Positions 31,281-39,785 of a stretch of DNA of 51,321 bases are shown in pieces. Numbering within the stretch: the first letter of the stretch is position 1; each line of letters opens with the position of its first letter. The stretch covers positions 1-51,321 of the forward strand of contig NZ_ATAO01000182.1 of assembly GCF_000455825.1 (NCBI RefSeq), read 5' to 3'. The translations under genes were made by a program, and so were the position numbers. This stretch comes from Microbacterium maritypicum MF109. GTDB lineage: Bacteria; Actinomycetota; Actinomycetes; Actinomycetales; Microbacteriaceae. The notes beneath the pieces are model-generated. The model saw nothing but the letters and a program-made list of their open reading frames with translations, was not told the origin of the DNA and did no database searches.

Positions 31281-31475
31281 TCAGCGACCGAGAAGCTTCT
31301 TCGCGACCTTGGTGTCAGCCTTCGACAGCACCTGGTCCTGGTTCAGACGACGGGTGCGACGGCTCGACTTGTGCTCGAGGTTGTGGCGCATCCCGGCCTG
31401 CTGCTTCTTCAGCTTTCCGCTTCCGGTGATCTTGAAGCGCTTCTTAGCACCCGAGTGGGTCTTCTGCTTCGGCAT
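31281..31475 (-). CDS. rpmI: 50S ribosomal protein L35
   Basis: 64-residue L35 of the large ribosomal subunit: [20 protein letters not shown], then [20 protein letters not shown] and a Leu/Lys-rich end. Middle gene of infC-rpmI-rplT; 34-bp gap to rplT and 73-bp gap from infC. A ribosome-binding AAGGAAGAGAAG precedes the ATG. Confidence 0.98.
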   Translation of the reverse strand: MPKQKTHSGAKKRFKITGSGKLKKQQAGMRHNLEHKSSRRTRRLNQDQVLSKADTKVAKKLLGR

Positions 31476-31548
31476 CTTCTCTTCCTTCGTATGGCGCCTT
31501 CTCAGGCGACGGTGTCAACCCGCGGTGCGGGAGTTCTGGGGGCGGGAG

Positions 31549-32175
<627 letters not shown>

Positions 32176-32258
32176 GCGGAACTCCTTAGACGATGTGATT
32201 CGGCCACCGCGATGCTGTCTGCATCACGGGCGAAATCGGAATCGTCCCCGCCCACCGG

Positions 32259-32345
32259 CATTCAGACGCCGGCTCCGCACCCTACCTGCCGGGTCCGTCT
32301 TGCGAACGGAGCCGGTGGAGTGCAAGACCCGGTAGCCTTGAACGG
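32259..32345 (-). promoter_or_regulatory. Structured infC leader with pseudoknot-like pairing (candidate L20/IF-3 control element)
   Basis: On the minus strand, CTACC-GGG-TCTTGC pairs with GCAAGA-CGGA-CCC-GGCA-GGTAG (an irregular 14-bp stem). Its core is GTCTTGC 32328-32322 with GCAAGAC 32303-32297. The loop contains CCGGCTCCG (32315-32307), perfectly complementary to CGGAGCCGG just 3' of the stem (32277-32269). The order a-b-a'-b' is that of an H-type pseudoknot. It ends about 94 nt before the infC start. Related to known L20-operon leaders only by position. The same DNA lies ahead of the divergent DUF1844 gene, so it could act there instead. Confidence 0.45.
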
Positions 32346-32430
32346 CAAGCGCGGGTGGGAAGTGAATCCTCTTTCGATCCGGAGCATGACGCTCCGGAGC
32401 CCGCCAAAGTCTAACAGAAAGCAAGGCGAA

Positions 32431-32829
32431 GTGACGAACCAGGCACCGGACGAGGCTGCACGCGAGCGCGAAGAGCGCTGGGCACGTCAGGAGGAGGCCG
32501 CATCGTCGGCCACACGAGACATCGCCGATGTACCCGCCGTCGAGGTGATCACCACCGCCGCCGTGCACCTCATGAGCGCGGCAGCCGTCAAGCTCGGGCT
32601 CGCCGACGATCCGGACGCCGCGGCGCAGATCGACCTCGACGAAGCGCGCAAGCTCATCAACGCCCTCGCCGGACTCATCACCGCCGGCGCTCCGGAGATC
32701 AGCGACATGCACGCGCGCTCCCTGCGCGACGGCCTTCGTTCACTGCAGCTCGCCTTCCGCGAGGCCTCCACGATCCCCGACCCGATCGGCAAGGGCCCGG
32801 GCGAGAAGTGGACCGGACCGGTCAACTAG
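32431..32829 (+). CDS. DUF1844 domain-containing protein
   Basis: 132-residue acidic, soluble protein. The N-terminal ~35 residues are charged and rich in Glu/Arg. The DUF1844 core reads [20 protein letters not shown], then [14 protein letters not shown], and a C-terminal tail EKWTGPVN follows. Function unknown; the gene is conserved next to infC in many actinobacteria. The GTG at 32431 follows an AAGGCGA ribosome-binding-like stretch; the long frame upstream is noncoding. An 8-bp hairpin (TCCGGAGC/GCTCCGGA, 32378-32398) lies in its leader. The 3' end overlaps the convergent hydrolase gene by 4 bp. Confidence 0.88.
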   Translation: MTNQAPDEAAREREERWARQEEAASSATRDIADVPAVEVITTAAVHLMSAAAVKLGLADDPDAAAQIDLDEARKLINALAGLITAGAPEISDMHARSLRDGLRSLQLAFREASTIPDPIGKGPGEKWTGPVN

Positions 32830-33644
32830 CTTCGGCGCAGGTGTGAGACCTGCGTAACCAACGGGCTCGAAGCCGCGCATTCTCCGCCGCCGACAGAGCC
32901 GAGATGGCGGGCGAAGAAGCGCGCGGCATCCTCGCCGGCGAACTGCGGGACGCCCGTGTGGCCGCCCATGTTGGCGTAGAGCGTCTTCTCGGTCGATCCG
33001 AAGGCGTCGAACAGGTCGAGCGCCATCCGGCGGTCGTTGCCCTCGTCATCCCATTGCAGGAGGACATGCAGCGGGATCGTGACCCGACGCGCCTCCTCCA
33101 TCGTCGTACGGGGCACATAGCTTCCGGCGAAGAGGCCTGCCGCGACGATGCGTGAGTCGATCGCGGCGAGACGTACTCCGATTGCGATCACCCCACCGGA
33201 GAATGCCGTCCGCTCGCCGATCTCGGGAAGGGCAAGAGCCTCGTCGAGCGTGGTCTGCCATTCCGGCACCGCCTGATCGACGAGAGGAAGTATCAGCCGG
33301 TCGATGACCTCCTCGCCCGGCTCTTCGCCGACAGAGATCGCACGAACGAGGTCGGCCCGCGCCGCCGCCGCGCCAGGCAGCGGCGTTCGGCCGCCCGCTC
33401 CGGGCGCCTCGATCGAGATCGCAGCGAAGCCTTGCGCCGCCGCGCTGCGCGCTCGCGCCGCCAGGCGGGAGTACATTCGTCGCATGCCGATTCCGCCGGG
33501 TTGGCCCATCAGGATGAGGGGAACCGGCGCGGAGGAGGAAGCGGCTGGCGGCGTCCACATGATGCCGGAGATGTCACCGATGGTGAATTCGCGCTCGGTG
33601 AGGCCGCCGTCGAGGTTCTGTTCAGACGTGAAGTGCATGGTCAT
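32826..33644 (-). CDS. Alpha/beta hydrolase-like protein lacking an obvious nucleophile serine
   Basis: 272-residue cytoplasmic protein of the dienelactone-hydrolase/esterase-like type. Seen are the oxyanion-side [27 protein letters not shown], and a C-terminal [21 protein letters not shown] supplying an Asp and the expected catalytic His. At the nucleophile elbow the sequence is FSGGVIAIG rather than G-x-S-x-G; aligned on the following AIG, the serine position is Gly. So it may be inactive, use the preceding Ser, or work in another way. The start could be 33644 or the ATG two codons on (33638), which has better spacing to AAAGG. A short ORF and an inverted repeat precede it. Confidence 0.75.
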   Translation of the reverse strand: MTMHFTSEQNLDGGLTEREFTIGDISGIMWTPPAASSSAPVPLILMGQPGGIGMRRMYSRLAARARSAAAQGFAAISIEAPGAGGRTPLPGAAAARADLVRAISVGEEPGEEVIDRLILPLVDQAVPEWQTTLDEALALPEIGERTAFSGGVIAIGVRLAAIDSRIVAAGLFAGSYVPRTTMEEARRVTIPLHVLLQWDDEGNDRRMALDLFDAFGSTEKTLYANMGGHTGVPQFAGEDAARFFARHLGSVGGGECAASSPLVTQVSHLRRS

Positions 33645-33686
33645 GCCTTTCGGGAGTGCTGCTGATATGCGGCGCTCCCGGACGAC

Positions 33687-33737
33687 CTATCGCCCGACCG
33701 TGACTCCCCGGAGGAGCACCGACGTCACTTCGTTCAC
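33687..33737 (-). CDS. Candidate 16-codon upstream ORF ahead of the hydrolase
   Basis: A GTG-initiated ORF (VNEVTSVLLRGVTVGR, stop TAG) has a strong ribosome binding site (GGAGG, 8-nt spacing). That is better than any site for the hydrolase itself, whose start is 42 bp downstream. Between them lies an inverted repeat CGGGAG...CTCCCG. It may be a translated leader or a small protein. It lies in the last part of a longer weak frame from 33866. The rest of 33645-33882 holds nothing recognisable. Confidence 0.3.
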   Translation of the reverse strand: MNEVTSVLLRGVTVGR

Positions 33738-33882
33738 GGATACCACCTCCTCACTTCCTGCACGGATCTCCGACGCTATCAGCACCGGCAGCAGCGATCG
33801 GACCGCGCACCTCCCTGCGGAGACGCGTTCCCGTTCCCGCCCGCGGTCCGACGTAGAGAGCGTCATCTCCGGCGATGAAGGA

Positions 33883-34296
33883 TCAGGGCTCCAGGATCAG
33901 GGGGTCCGCGGTGGAGGGGCCGCCGCACGGGCCATCAGCGTGGGTCCAGGCGATCGGTTCCTCGGATTCGTGGATGACGGTGCCCTGCGCGTCGAACAGG
34001 CGGATGTCGACGTCCTCGGGTGTCGACATGTCGAACATGAGCCGCCAGGTCCCGTCGTCCTCACGGGACGCCGCGAACAGGTTGGTCGAGACGGTCTCGT
34101 CCTCCCCCGGCGCCGGTGAGCACTCCGCGTCCACGCAGAACTGGACGGCCGCTGTCTCCGGGAATACGCTCACGTCGACGACCACCCCGTTGACATAGCC
34201 GATCGCCGGGCACGCGGTGTAGCAACCCGTGATGCCGGTCGCGGCACCACCCAGGAGCGCGACCACGGCGAGGACTCGCATCAGACCTCGGGACAT
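33883..34296 (-). CDS. Small exported lipoprotein, function unknown
   Basis: 137 residues. The signal peptide (1-24) ends in the lipobox ITGC with Cys25 as the lipid site. The mature part has four further cysteines (CPA, FCVDAEC and GPCGGP), so up to two disulfides are possible, and predicted beta structure (VDVSVFPETAAVQFC, WRLMFDMSTPEDVDIRLFD). No family was recognised. The ATG lies 6 nt after -10 TACGAT (34308-34303), consistent with a leaderless mRNA, so it has its own promoter despite being close to the SseB-like gene upstream. Confidence 0.75.
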   Translation of the reverse strand: MSRGLMRVLAVVALLGGAATGITGCYTACPAIGYVNGVVVDVSVFPETAAVQFCVDAECSPAPGEDETVSTNLFAASREDDGTWRLMFDMSTPEDVDIRLFDAQGTVIHESEEPIAWTHADGPCGGPSTADPLILEP

Positions 34297-34318
34297 GCCC
34301 CGATCGTAGCGAACGCGA

Positions 34319-35116
34319 TCAGACGCCGCGGCGGAGCTTCACGGTCAGCGAGTCGGCGAGCACAGCGATGCGATCATCGGACGCCCAGCGCTGAGCGAGA
34401 CGCGAGAGCACGGCATCGAGCACCTCACGCTCCAGACCGTCGACGAGCTCGAGGACCACGATCAGCTCGGGGCCCCGGAGCCGCGCGTCGGGATCGCCCG
34501 CGGCCACCGCCACATCGATCACCGCCAGTTCGTGAGCCACGCTCTCCTGGAGAGCCGTGAACACTTCTGTCGACAGGAAGCTGGGCTCCCAGCGCTGCTC
34601 CTGAGCGATCGCCCAGACCGCGGGACGCCGGATCACGAACTCCGTCTCTGACGTCGGGTCGAGAACGATGAGATCGGTGTCCTCCGCCGACGCCGCCAAC
34701 GCGGCTCGAACGGCCTCGACGGGGATCGGTCGCGCGGTCGGATCCCATGCCTGCATCGCCTGCACGGACGAGAAGACCGGCTGCACGCGCCGGCCGTCAG
34801 GCGCCGCGACCGTCACGATGGACAGTTCCTGCGTCTTGTCGACGGTGAGACCGCTCGGCGCCACACCCTCCTCACCCTTCTCGGCGATAAGCGGAATCAG
34901 CACGCGCGCGGTACGGAAGGCGTCGACCACGTCGACCTGACTGCCTTCACCCGCACGGAACCGCAGCAGCGCGGCCAGCAGAGCGGGATCGGCGGAACCG
35001 TCGTCCGCCGCGTGCGGATTCGACTCGAAGCTGCGCCCCTCCCAGGGGACGCCCGCCGAATCGCCGTGGTTGTGCGATTCCGGCCCGCAGGCGTGCGCGT
35101 CAGTCTCCTGCGACAT
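34319..35116 (-). CDS. SseB family protein
   Basis: 265 residues with the SseB N-terminal domain (about 50-150): [29 protein letters not shown], and [20 protein letters not shown], then [20 protein letters not shown], then [20 protein letters not shown]. The first 45 residues are His/Asn-rich and low in complexity. The second half (150-265) is a domain common to actinobacterial SseB-like proteins. Despite the name, there is no type III secretion here; the role is unknown. The start overlaps the hisA stop by 17 bp, so it is translated from the his transcript, a conserved pairing in this group as far as I recall. Confidence 0.82.
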   Translation of the reverse strand: MSQETDAHACGPESHNHGDSAGVPWEGRSFESNPHAADDGSADPALLAALLRFRAGEGSQVDVVDAFRTARVLIPLIAEKGEEGVAPSGLTVDKTQELSIVTVAAPDGRRVQPVFSSVQAMQAWDPTARPIPVEAVRAALAASAEDTDLIVLDPTSETEFVIRRPAVWAIAQEQRWEPSFLSTEVFTALQESVAHELAVIDVAVAAGDPDARLRGPELIVVLELVDGLEREVLDAVLSRLAQRWASDDRIAVLADSLTVKLRRGV

Positions 35117-35846
35117 CCAGAGCCTCAGCCAGCGTGAACGCGCCGGCGTAGAGTGCTTTGCCGACGATCGCACCTTCGACGCCCAGCGGCACGAGCTCGC
35201 GGAGCGCGGCGATATCGTCGAGGCTCGAGATCCCGCCGGATGCGACGACCGGTTTCGGGGTACGTGAGGTGACCTCGCGGAGAAGTTCGATGTTGGGGCC
35301 GCGAAGAGTGCCGTCCTTCGTGACGTCGGTGACGACATAACGGCTGCAGCCGGCGTCCTCGAGGCGGTCGAGCACCTCCCAGAGGTCACCGCCCTCCTTG
35401 GTCCATCCGCGGGCGGCGAGCGTCGTCCCCCGCACGTCGAGGCCGACCGCGATCGCCTCGCCGTAACGGCCGATCACATCGGCCGCCCACTCCGGGTTCT
35501 CCAGCGCGGCCGTGCCCAGGTTGATCCGGGTGGCGCCGCTCTCCAGAGCCGCCTCCAACGTCGCATCGTCGCGGATGCCTCCGGAGAGCTCGATGCTCAC
35601 ACCCTTGAATTGCTTGATGACCTTGCGCAGGATCGGTGCGTTGCTGCCACGGCCGAATGCGGCGTCGAGGTCGACGAGGTGGATCCACTTCGCTCCCTGC
35701 GCCACCCACTCCCCTGCGGCATCCAACGGGTCGCCGTAGCTGGTCTCGGTTCCGGCCTCACCCTGGGTCAGACGGACGGCCTTGCCCCCGGCGACATCGA
35801 CCGCGGGAAGGAGCGTGAGCGAGGGGGACTGCGCGAAGTCGTTCAT
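35100..35846 (-). CDS. priA: Phosphoribosyl isomerase A (HisA/PriA)
   Basis: TIM-barrel isomerase converting ProFAR to PRFAR in histidine synthesis. 248 residues: [18 protein letters not shown] with the first catalytic Asp, [52 protein letters not shown] with the second catalytic Asp, and [12 protein letters not shown]. In most actinobacteria this enzyme is bifunctional and also replaces TrpF; no separate trpF is visible here to decide. The ATG at 35846 is supported by AAGGA; an upstream start at 35888 is not needed. Downstream of hisH after a 103-bp gap. Confidence 0.95.
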   Translation of the reverse strand: MNDFAQSPSLTLLPAVDVAGGKAVRLTQGEAGTETSYGDPLDAAGEWVAQGAKWIHLVDLDAAFGRGSNAPILRKVIKQFKGVSIELSGGIRDDATLEAALESGATRINLGTAALENPEWAADVIGRYGEAIAVGLDVRGTTLAARGWTKEGGDLWEVLDRLEDAGCSRYVVTDVTKDGTLRGPNIELLREVTSRTPKPVVASGGISSLDDIAALRELVPLGVEGAIVGKALYAGAFTLAEALDVAGD

Positions 35847-35949
35847 GGGGTCCTTGTATCGGGAAGCTCTACGGCCCGGTGCGGGCACGAGAACCGAGGG
35901 TAGTCCGCCGGACGGCGGGGAACAAAACGGGTGACGCCTGCCGAAGACG

Positions 35950-36585
35950 TCAGAGGCTTCCGACCCAGTTGCGCAGCAGCTGGATGCCGGCTTCCCCGGA
36001 CTTCTCCGGGTGGAACTGCGTCGCCGAGAGCGGCCCGTTCTCGACGGCGGCGAGGAACGGGTCGCCGTACGTCGTCCAGGTCAAAACGGGCTCGGGGAAC
36101 GGCGGGATGACGTCGAGTTCCCAGGACTGCGCGGCGTAGGAGTGCACGAAGTAGAAGCGCTCCTGTTCGATGCCTCGGAAGAGCACGCTGTCAGCACCGG
36201 GCTCGACCGTGTTCCAGCCCATGTGCGGCAGCACCGGGGCATTGAGCTCGGTGACCGCGCCGGGCCACTCGCCGAGCCCTTCGGTGTCGTGCCCGCGCTC
36301 GACGCCGTGCTCGAAGAGGACCTGCATCCCGACGCAGATCCCGAGGACCGGACGGCCGCCGGCGAGACGGCGATCGATGATCTCGTCCCCTCCGTGGGCG
36401 CGCAGGGCATCGCGGACGGCCTGGAATGCACCGACACCGGGGACGACGAGTCCATCCGCCTCGAGAGCGGTGGCGCGGTCGCGCGTCAGCACGGCATCCG
36501 CGCCGGCGGCGACGAGCGCCTTCACCGCCGAGTGGACGTTGCCCGACTCGTAGTCGAACACCGCGACCCGGGGCGCTGCGCTCAC
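35950..36585 (-). CDS. hisH: Imidazole glycerol phosphate synthase glutaminase subunit
   Basis: Class I glutamine amidotransferase that feeds ammonia to HisF. 211 residues; nucleophile Cys in [13 protein letters not shown], oxyanion strand LVVPGVGAF, and the His-Glu pair in [11 protein letters not shown]. HisF is not encoded in this window. The start overlaps the hisB stop by 4 bp. Confidence 0.96.
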   Translation of the reverse strand: MSAAPRVAVFDYESGNVHSAVKALVAAGADAVLTRDRATALEADGLVVPGVGAFQAVRDALRAHGGDEIIDRRLAGGRPVLGICVGMQVLFEHGVERGHDTEGLGEWPGAVTELNAPVLPHMGWNTVEPGADSVLFRGIEQERFYFVHSYAAQSWELDVIPPFPEPVLTWTTYGDPFLAAVENGPLSATQFHPEKSGEAGIQLLRNWVGSL

Positions 36586-37199
36586 AGCGCGCCCTTCGTG
36601 GACGGGATGCCGTCGACGAGCGGGTCCAGAGCCTTGGCTTCGCGGAATGCGCGAGCGAAAGCCTTGTACTCCGCCTCGGCGATGTGGTGCGGATCACGCC
36701 CGCCGAGCACACGCACGTGCACGGTCAGACCGGCATTGAAACTGATGGCCTCGAATGAGTGACGCACCAGCGAACCGGTGAAGTGCCCGCCGATGAGGTG
36801 GTGTTCGAAGCCTTCAGGCTCTCCCGTGTGCACGAGATACGGACGACCGGAGATGTCGACGACCGCCTGCGCCAGTGCCTCGTCGAGGGGAACGAGCGCG
36901 TCGCCGTAACGGGAGATCCCGGACTTGTCCCCGAGAGCTTCGAGAATGGCTTGGCCGAGCACGATCGAGACGTCTTCCACCGTGTGGTGCGCGTCGATGT
37001 GCGTGTCGCCGGAAGCCCGCACCGTGAGGTCGGTCAGCGAATGCTTCGCGAAGGCGGTGAGCATGTGGTCGAAGAACGGCACGGACGTGTCGATACGGCT
37101 CGCCCCGGTGCCGTCGAGGTTCAGCTCGAGCTCGACGGTGGACTCCGACGTGCTGCGCACACGGTTCGCGGTGCGCGGGGTCAGTGCGGGGGTGCTCAT
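36582..37199 (-). CDS. hisB: Imidazoleglycerol-phosphate dehydratase
   Basis: Mn-dependent dehydratase of histidine synthesis, monofunctional (205 residues, no phosphatase domain). Metal-binding motifs [18 protein letters not shown] and [16 protein letters not shown] are both complete, with VPFFDHML and [10 protein letters not shown]. The start at 37199 overlaps hisC by 4 bp and the stop overlaps hisH, so hisC-B-H are coupled. Confidence 0.97.
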   Translation of the reverse strand: MSTPALTPRTANRVRSTSESTVELELNLDGTGASRIDTSVPFFDHMLTAFAKHSLTDLTVRASGDTHIDAHHTVEDVSIVLGQAILEALGDKSGISRYGDALVPLDEALAQAVVDISGRPYLVHTGEPEGFEHHLIGGHFTGSLVRHSFEAISFNAGLTVHVRVLGGRDPHHIAEAEYKAFARAFREAKALDPLVDGIPSTKGAL

Positions 37200-38290
37200 G
37201 AAGCCGATCCTATCGAGGCCAGCGCCTCGAGGAACGCGGTGGTCTCGGCCTCCGTGCCCGCGCTGACCCTGAGGTGTCCGGGGATGCCGACATCGCGCAC
37301 GAGCACGCCGCGGTCGTACAGCTGCTGCCAGGTGGCCCGCGGGTCGGCGACGCCGCCGAACAGGACGAAGTTCGACCACGATTCGTGCGGCTGGTATCCG
37401 AGCGCTTCGAGAGTCGCCGTGATCCGATCGCGCTGCTCGACGATCTCCTCCACCATCGCGAGCATCACGTCGGCGTTGCGCAGGGCCGCTATCGCCGCCG
37501 CCTGGGTGAGAGCGCTCAGGTGATAGGGCAGACGCACCAGACGCAACGCGTCGATGAAGGCGGGGTCAGCAGCGAGGTACCCGACCCGGGCCCCGGCGAA
37601 GGCGAAGGCCTTGCTCATGGTGCGCGAGACGGCGAGACGCGGGCGTCCGTCGAGCAGGGTCAGGGCAGAGATCGCATCGCGCGGCGCGAACTCCTGGTAC
37701 GCCTCATCCACGATCACGATGCCACGGGCCGCGTCGTACACGGCTTCGATCACGTCCAGCCCGAGCGGCGTGCCGGTGGGGTTGTTGGGAGAACAGAGGA
37801 TGACCACATCGGGATCGGCGGCCCGCACCTGCTCGGCAGCCTCGTCCGGGGTGATCGTGTAGTCGGGCTGACGCGTGCCGGCGATCCAGCGTGCTCCCGT
37901 CCCCTGAGCGATGAGCGGGTACATCGAATACGTCGGCGCGAAGCCGAACGCCGTGCGCCCGGGACCTCCGAATGCCTGGAGGATGTGCTGGAGAACCTCG
38001 TTCGAGCCATTGCCGGCCCAGATCTGCTCCGGTGTGAGCCCATGCCCCAGGTACTCCGCGAACGACTCGCGGAGCGTCGTGAACTCCCGGTCCGGATAGC
38101 GGTTGACGTCGCGGATCGCGACGGCGATGTCGTCGAGGATGTCGCTCGCCACCGCGTCGGGGATCGGATGCGTGTTCTCGTTCACGTTGAGCGCGATCGG
38201 GAGCGGCGCTTGCGGAGCGCCGTATGGCGTCAATCCGCGAAGATCGTCACGTAGCGGGAGATCGTTGAGGGAGAGGGTCACCCTTCCCAT
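37196..38290 (-). CDS. hisC: Histidinol-phosphate aminotransferase
   Basis: PLP-dependent fold-type I aminotransferase, 364 residues. Visible: [65 protein letters not shown] and the Schiff-base Lys in [17 protein letters not shown]. First gene of the local hisC-B-H-A run; hisD and hisG are absent from the window. The ATG at 38290 is chosen for the [14 protein letters not shown] start. No histidine leader peptide is seen in the 57-bp gap upstream. Confidence 0.95.
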   Translation of the reverse strand: MGRVTLSLNDLPLRDDLRGLTPYGAPQAPLPIALNVNENTHPIPDAVASDILDDIAVAIRDVNRYPDREFTTLRESFAEYLGHGLTPEQIWAGNGSNEVLQHILQAFGGPGRTAFGFAPTYSMYPLIAQGTGARWIAGTRQPDYTITPDEAAEQVRAADPDVVILCSPNNPTGTPLGLDVIEAVYDAARGIVIVDEAYQEFAPRDAISALTLLDGRPRLAVSRTMSKAFAFAGARVGYLAADPAFIDALRLVRLPYHLSALTQAAAIAALRNADVMLAMVEEIVEQRDRITATLEALGYQPHESWSNFVLFGGVADPRATWQQLYDRGVLVRDVGIPGHLRVSAGTEAETTAFLEALASIGSAS

Positions 38291-38347
38291 GTTAAGCGGC
38301 GCCTCGCCTCGATGACGCAAAGTTGCTGCTGTGCTGCCGCCGCCGGA

Positions 38348-38716
38348 TCAGTTCACGTACTGGGCCGGGATGGCGAGCGTCTGGCCGATCTGGAGTTCTC
38401 CACCGCGCAGCAGGTTCATCCGGCTGATCTCACCGATGACGTCGCGCGGGTCGGCATCGGGAGCGACGCTGGTGGCGATCGACCAGAGGGTGTCTCCCGG
38501 CATGACGGTCACCGTCTCGACGCTGACGGCGGCCGAATCTGCTCCCGAAGCGATCGCGCTGCCACCGCTGAGCGCCGCGAAGGCGATACCGATCGCGAGC
38601 GGAACCGAGGCGAAGGCCAGCAGCACGGCGCGGCCACGCGTCGTCAGTCGGAGTCGCGTCGTGGGACGGGTCGACGCCGGAATGACTGCTGCGGTGCTGA
38701 AGCTGATGCTGCTCAT
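38348..38716 (-). CDS. LysM domain protein divergent from lexA (probable SOS-induced cell division inhibitor)
   Basis: 122 residues: short cytoplasmic N-terminus, one membrane anchor (about 29-54), and a C-terminal LysM domain (about 68-120: VTVMPGDTLWSIATSVAPDA, LLRGGELQIGQTLAIP) that binds peptidoglycan. The architecture and position beside lexA match YneA, DivS and mycobacterial Rv2719c (ChiZ), which delay division during the SOS response. Its promoter, -35 TTGACA (38852-38847) and -10 TATCTT (38828-38823), is covered by a LexA-like box. So it is expected to be repressed until DNA damage. The function is inferred from synteny and domain content. Confidence 0.85.
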   Translation of the reverse strand: MSSISFSTAAVIPASTRPTTRLRLTTRGRAVLLAFASVPLAIGIAFAALSGGSAIASGADSAAVSVETVTVMPGDTLWSIATSVAPDADPRDVIGEISRMNLLRGGELQIGQTLAIPAQYVN

Positions 38717-38822
38717 GTGTTGCTCCTTAGCCTGTCCCGGAGCGGTGAGGCCGCCGGGGAAGTTGGCGTAGCGTTCGCATTCCCGTCTCGGCCGGGAGCC
38801 GTGAATGCGAAGCTACGTACCG

Positions 38823-38853
38823 AAGATATCTTCGAGTTCGAACATCTGTCAAG
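38823..38853 (-). promoter_or_regulatory. LexA-box-like operator over the LysM gene promoter
   Basis: On the minus strand, -35 TTGACA, 18-bp spacer, -10 TATCTT. The site TCGAACATCTGTCAAG (38838-38853, plus strand) resembles the actinobacterial SOS box TCGAAC-N4-GTTCGA with a weak right half and covers the -35. A perfect 14-bp palindrome CGAAGATATCTTCG (38821-38834) covers the -10. A second, weaker SOS-like site (38892-38907) lies nearer lexA and may serve autoregulation. Confidence 0.65.
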
Positions 38854-39005
38854 TATTCTTCGAAACCGAATCCGGAAATGAGCCGACACGCTCGAACAGA
38901 TCTTCCAGATCGGCCCGTTTCTCGGATACGGTTTCGATAAGGACACCCCACCACGGGCCTCCGACATTCGAAGAGGGACGTCGGATCACGCACTGAAGGA
39001 GCACC

Positions 39006-39692
39006 ATGAGCGAGAACTCTGCCCCCGAGTCGGAGGCACCGCGCACGCGCCGCCGGAAGAGCCTCAGCCCGAAGCAGATGGCGATCCTCGAGGTCATCCA
39101 GAACTCGATCGCGCACCACGGTTACCCGCCGAGCATGCGCGAGATCGGCGACGCCGTCGGTCTCAAGTCCCTCTCCAGCGTCACCCACCAGCTCGGGCAG
39201 TTGGAGCTCAGCGGCTATCTGCGTCGCGACCCCGGGAAGACCCGCGCCATGGAAGTGCTCATCGACCTGCCGGGGGCCAGCACCGAGAACCCCGCCGACG
39301 TGGCGACCCCGGTCGGCGATGCGGCACTCGTCCCCCTGGTCGGACGCATCGCCGCGGGTGTGCCGATCACCGCCGACCAACAGGTCGAGGAGATCTTCCC
39401 GCTCCCCCGCCAACTGGTGGGCAAGGGCGACCTGTTCATGCTCAAGGTCTCCGGCGAGTCGATGATCGACGCCGCCATCTGCGACGGCGACTGGGTCGTC
39501 GTCCGTTCGCAGAACAGCGCCGAGAACGGCGAGATCGTCGCGGCGATGCTCGACGGCGAGGCCACCGTCAAGGTGCTGCGCCGTCGCGACGGCCACACGT
39601 GGCTGCTCCCGCGCAACTCGGCGTTCGAGCCCATCCTGGGCGATGAAGCCGTGATCCTCGGCAAGATCGTGGCGGTGCTCCGCGCGGTCTGA
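39006..39692 (+). CDS. lexA: LexA repressor
   Basis: SOS repressor, 228 residues. Winged helix 18-82 ([40 protein letters not shown]), linker, then the S24 autoprotease domain. Self-cleavage is expected between Ala117 and Gly118 (GRIAAGVP), with catalytic Ser152 in GESMID and Lys189 in ATVKVL. A good ribosome binding site (AAGGAG, 6 nt) sets the ATG at 39006. Divergent from the LysM gene, which is its most obvious local target. Confidence 0.97.
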   Translation: MSENSAPESEAPRTRRRKSLSPKQMAILEVIQNSIAHHGYPPSMREIGDAVGLKSLSSVTHQLGQLELSGYLRRDPGKTRAMEVLIDLPGASTENPADVATPVGDAALVPLVGRIAAGVPITADQQVEEIFPLPRQLVGKGDLFMLKVSGESMIDAAICDGDWVVVRSQNSAENGEIVAAMLDGEATVKVLRRRDGHTWLLPRNSAFEPILGDEAVILGKIVAVLRAV

Positions 39693-39704
39693 GACGAGAG
39701 CACG

Positions 39705-39739
39705 ACGAAGGCCCTCCCGGTTCCCTGGAGGGCCTTCGT
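39705..39739 (+). terminator. Terminator downstream of lexA
   Basis: Perfect 13-bp stem ACGAAGGCCCTCC / GGAGGGCCTTCGT with a 9-nt loop, 12 bp after the lexA stop. No T-tract. Confidence 0.85.
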
Positions 39740-39785
39740 GTGCGCCCCGCGTGACGCTCGTGCCAGCGCCCCATAGGCTCGAAGC

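Noticed and set aside
38291..38347. Histidine leader peptide ahead of hisC
   Set aside because: No His codon run in any frame of the gap.
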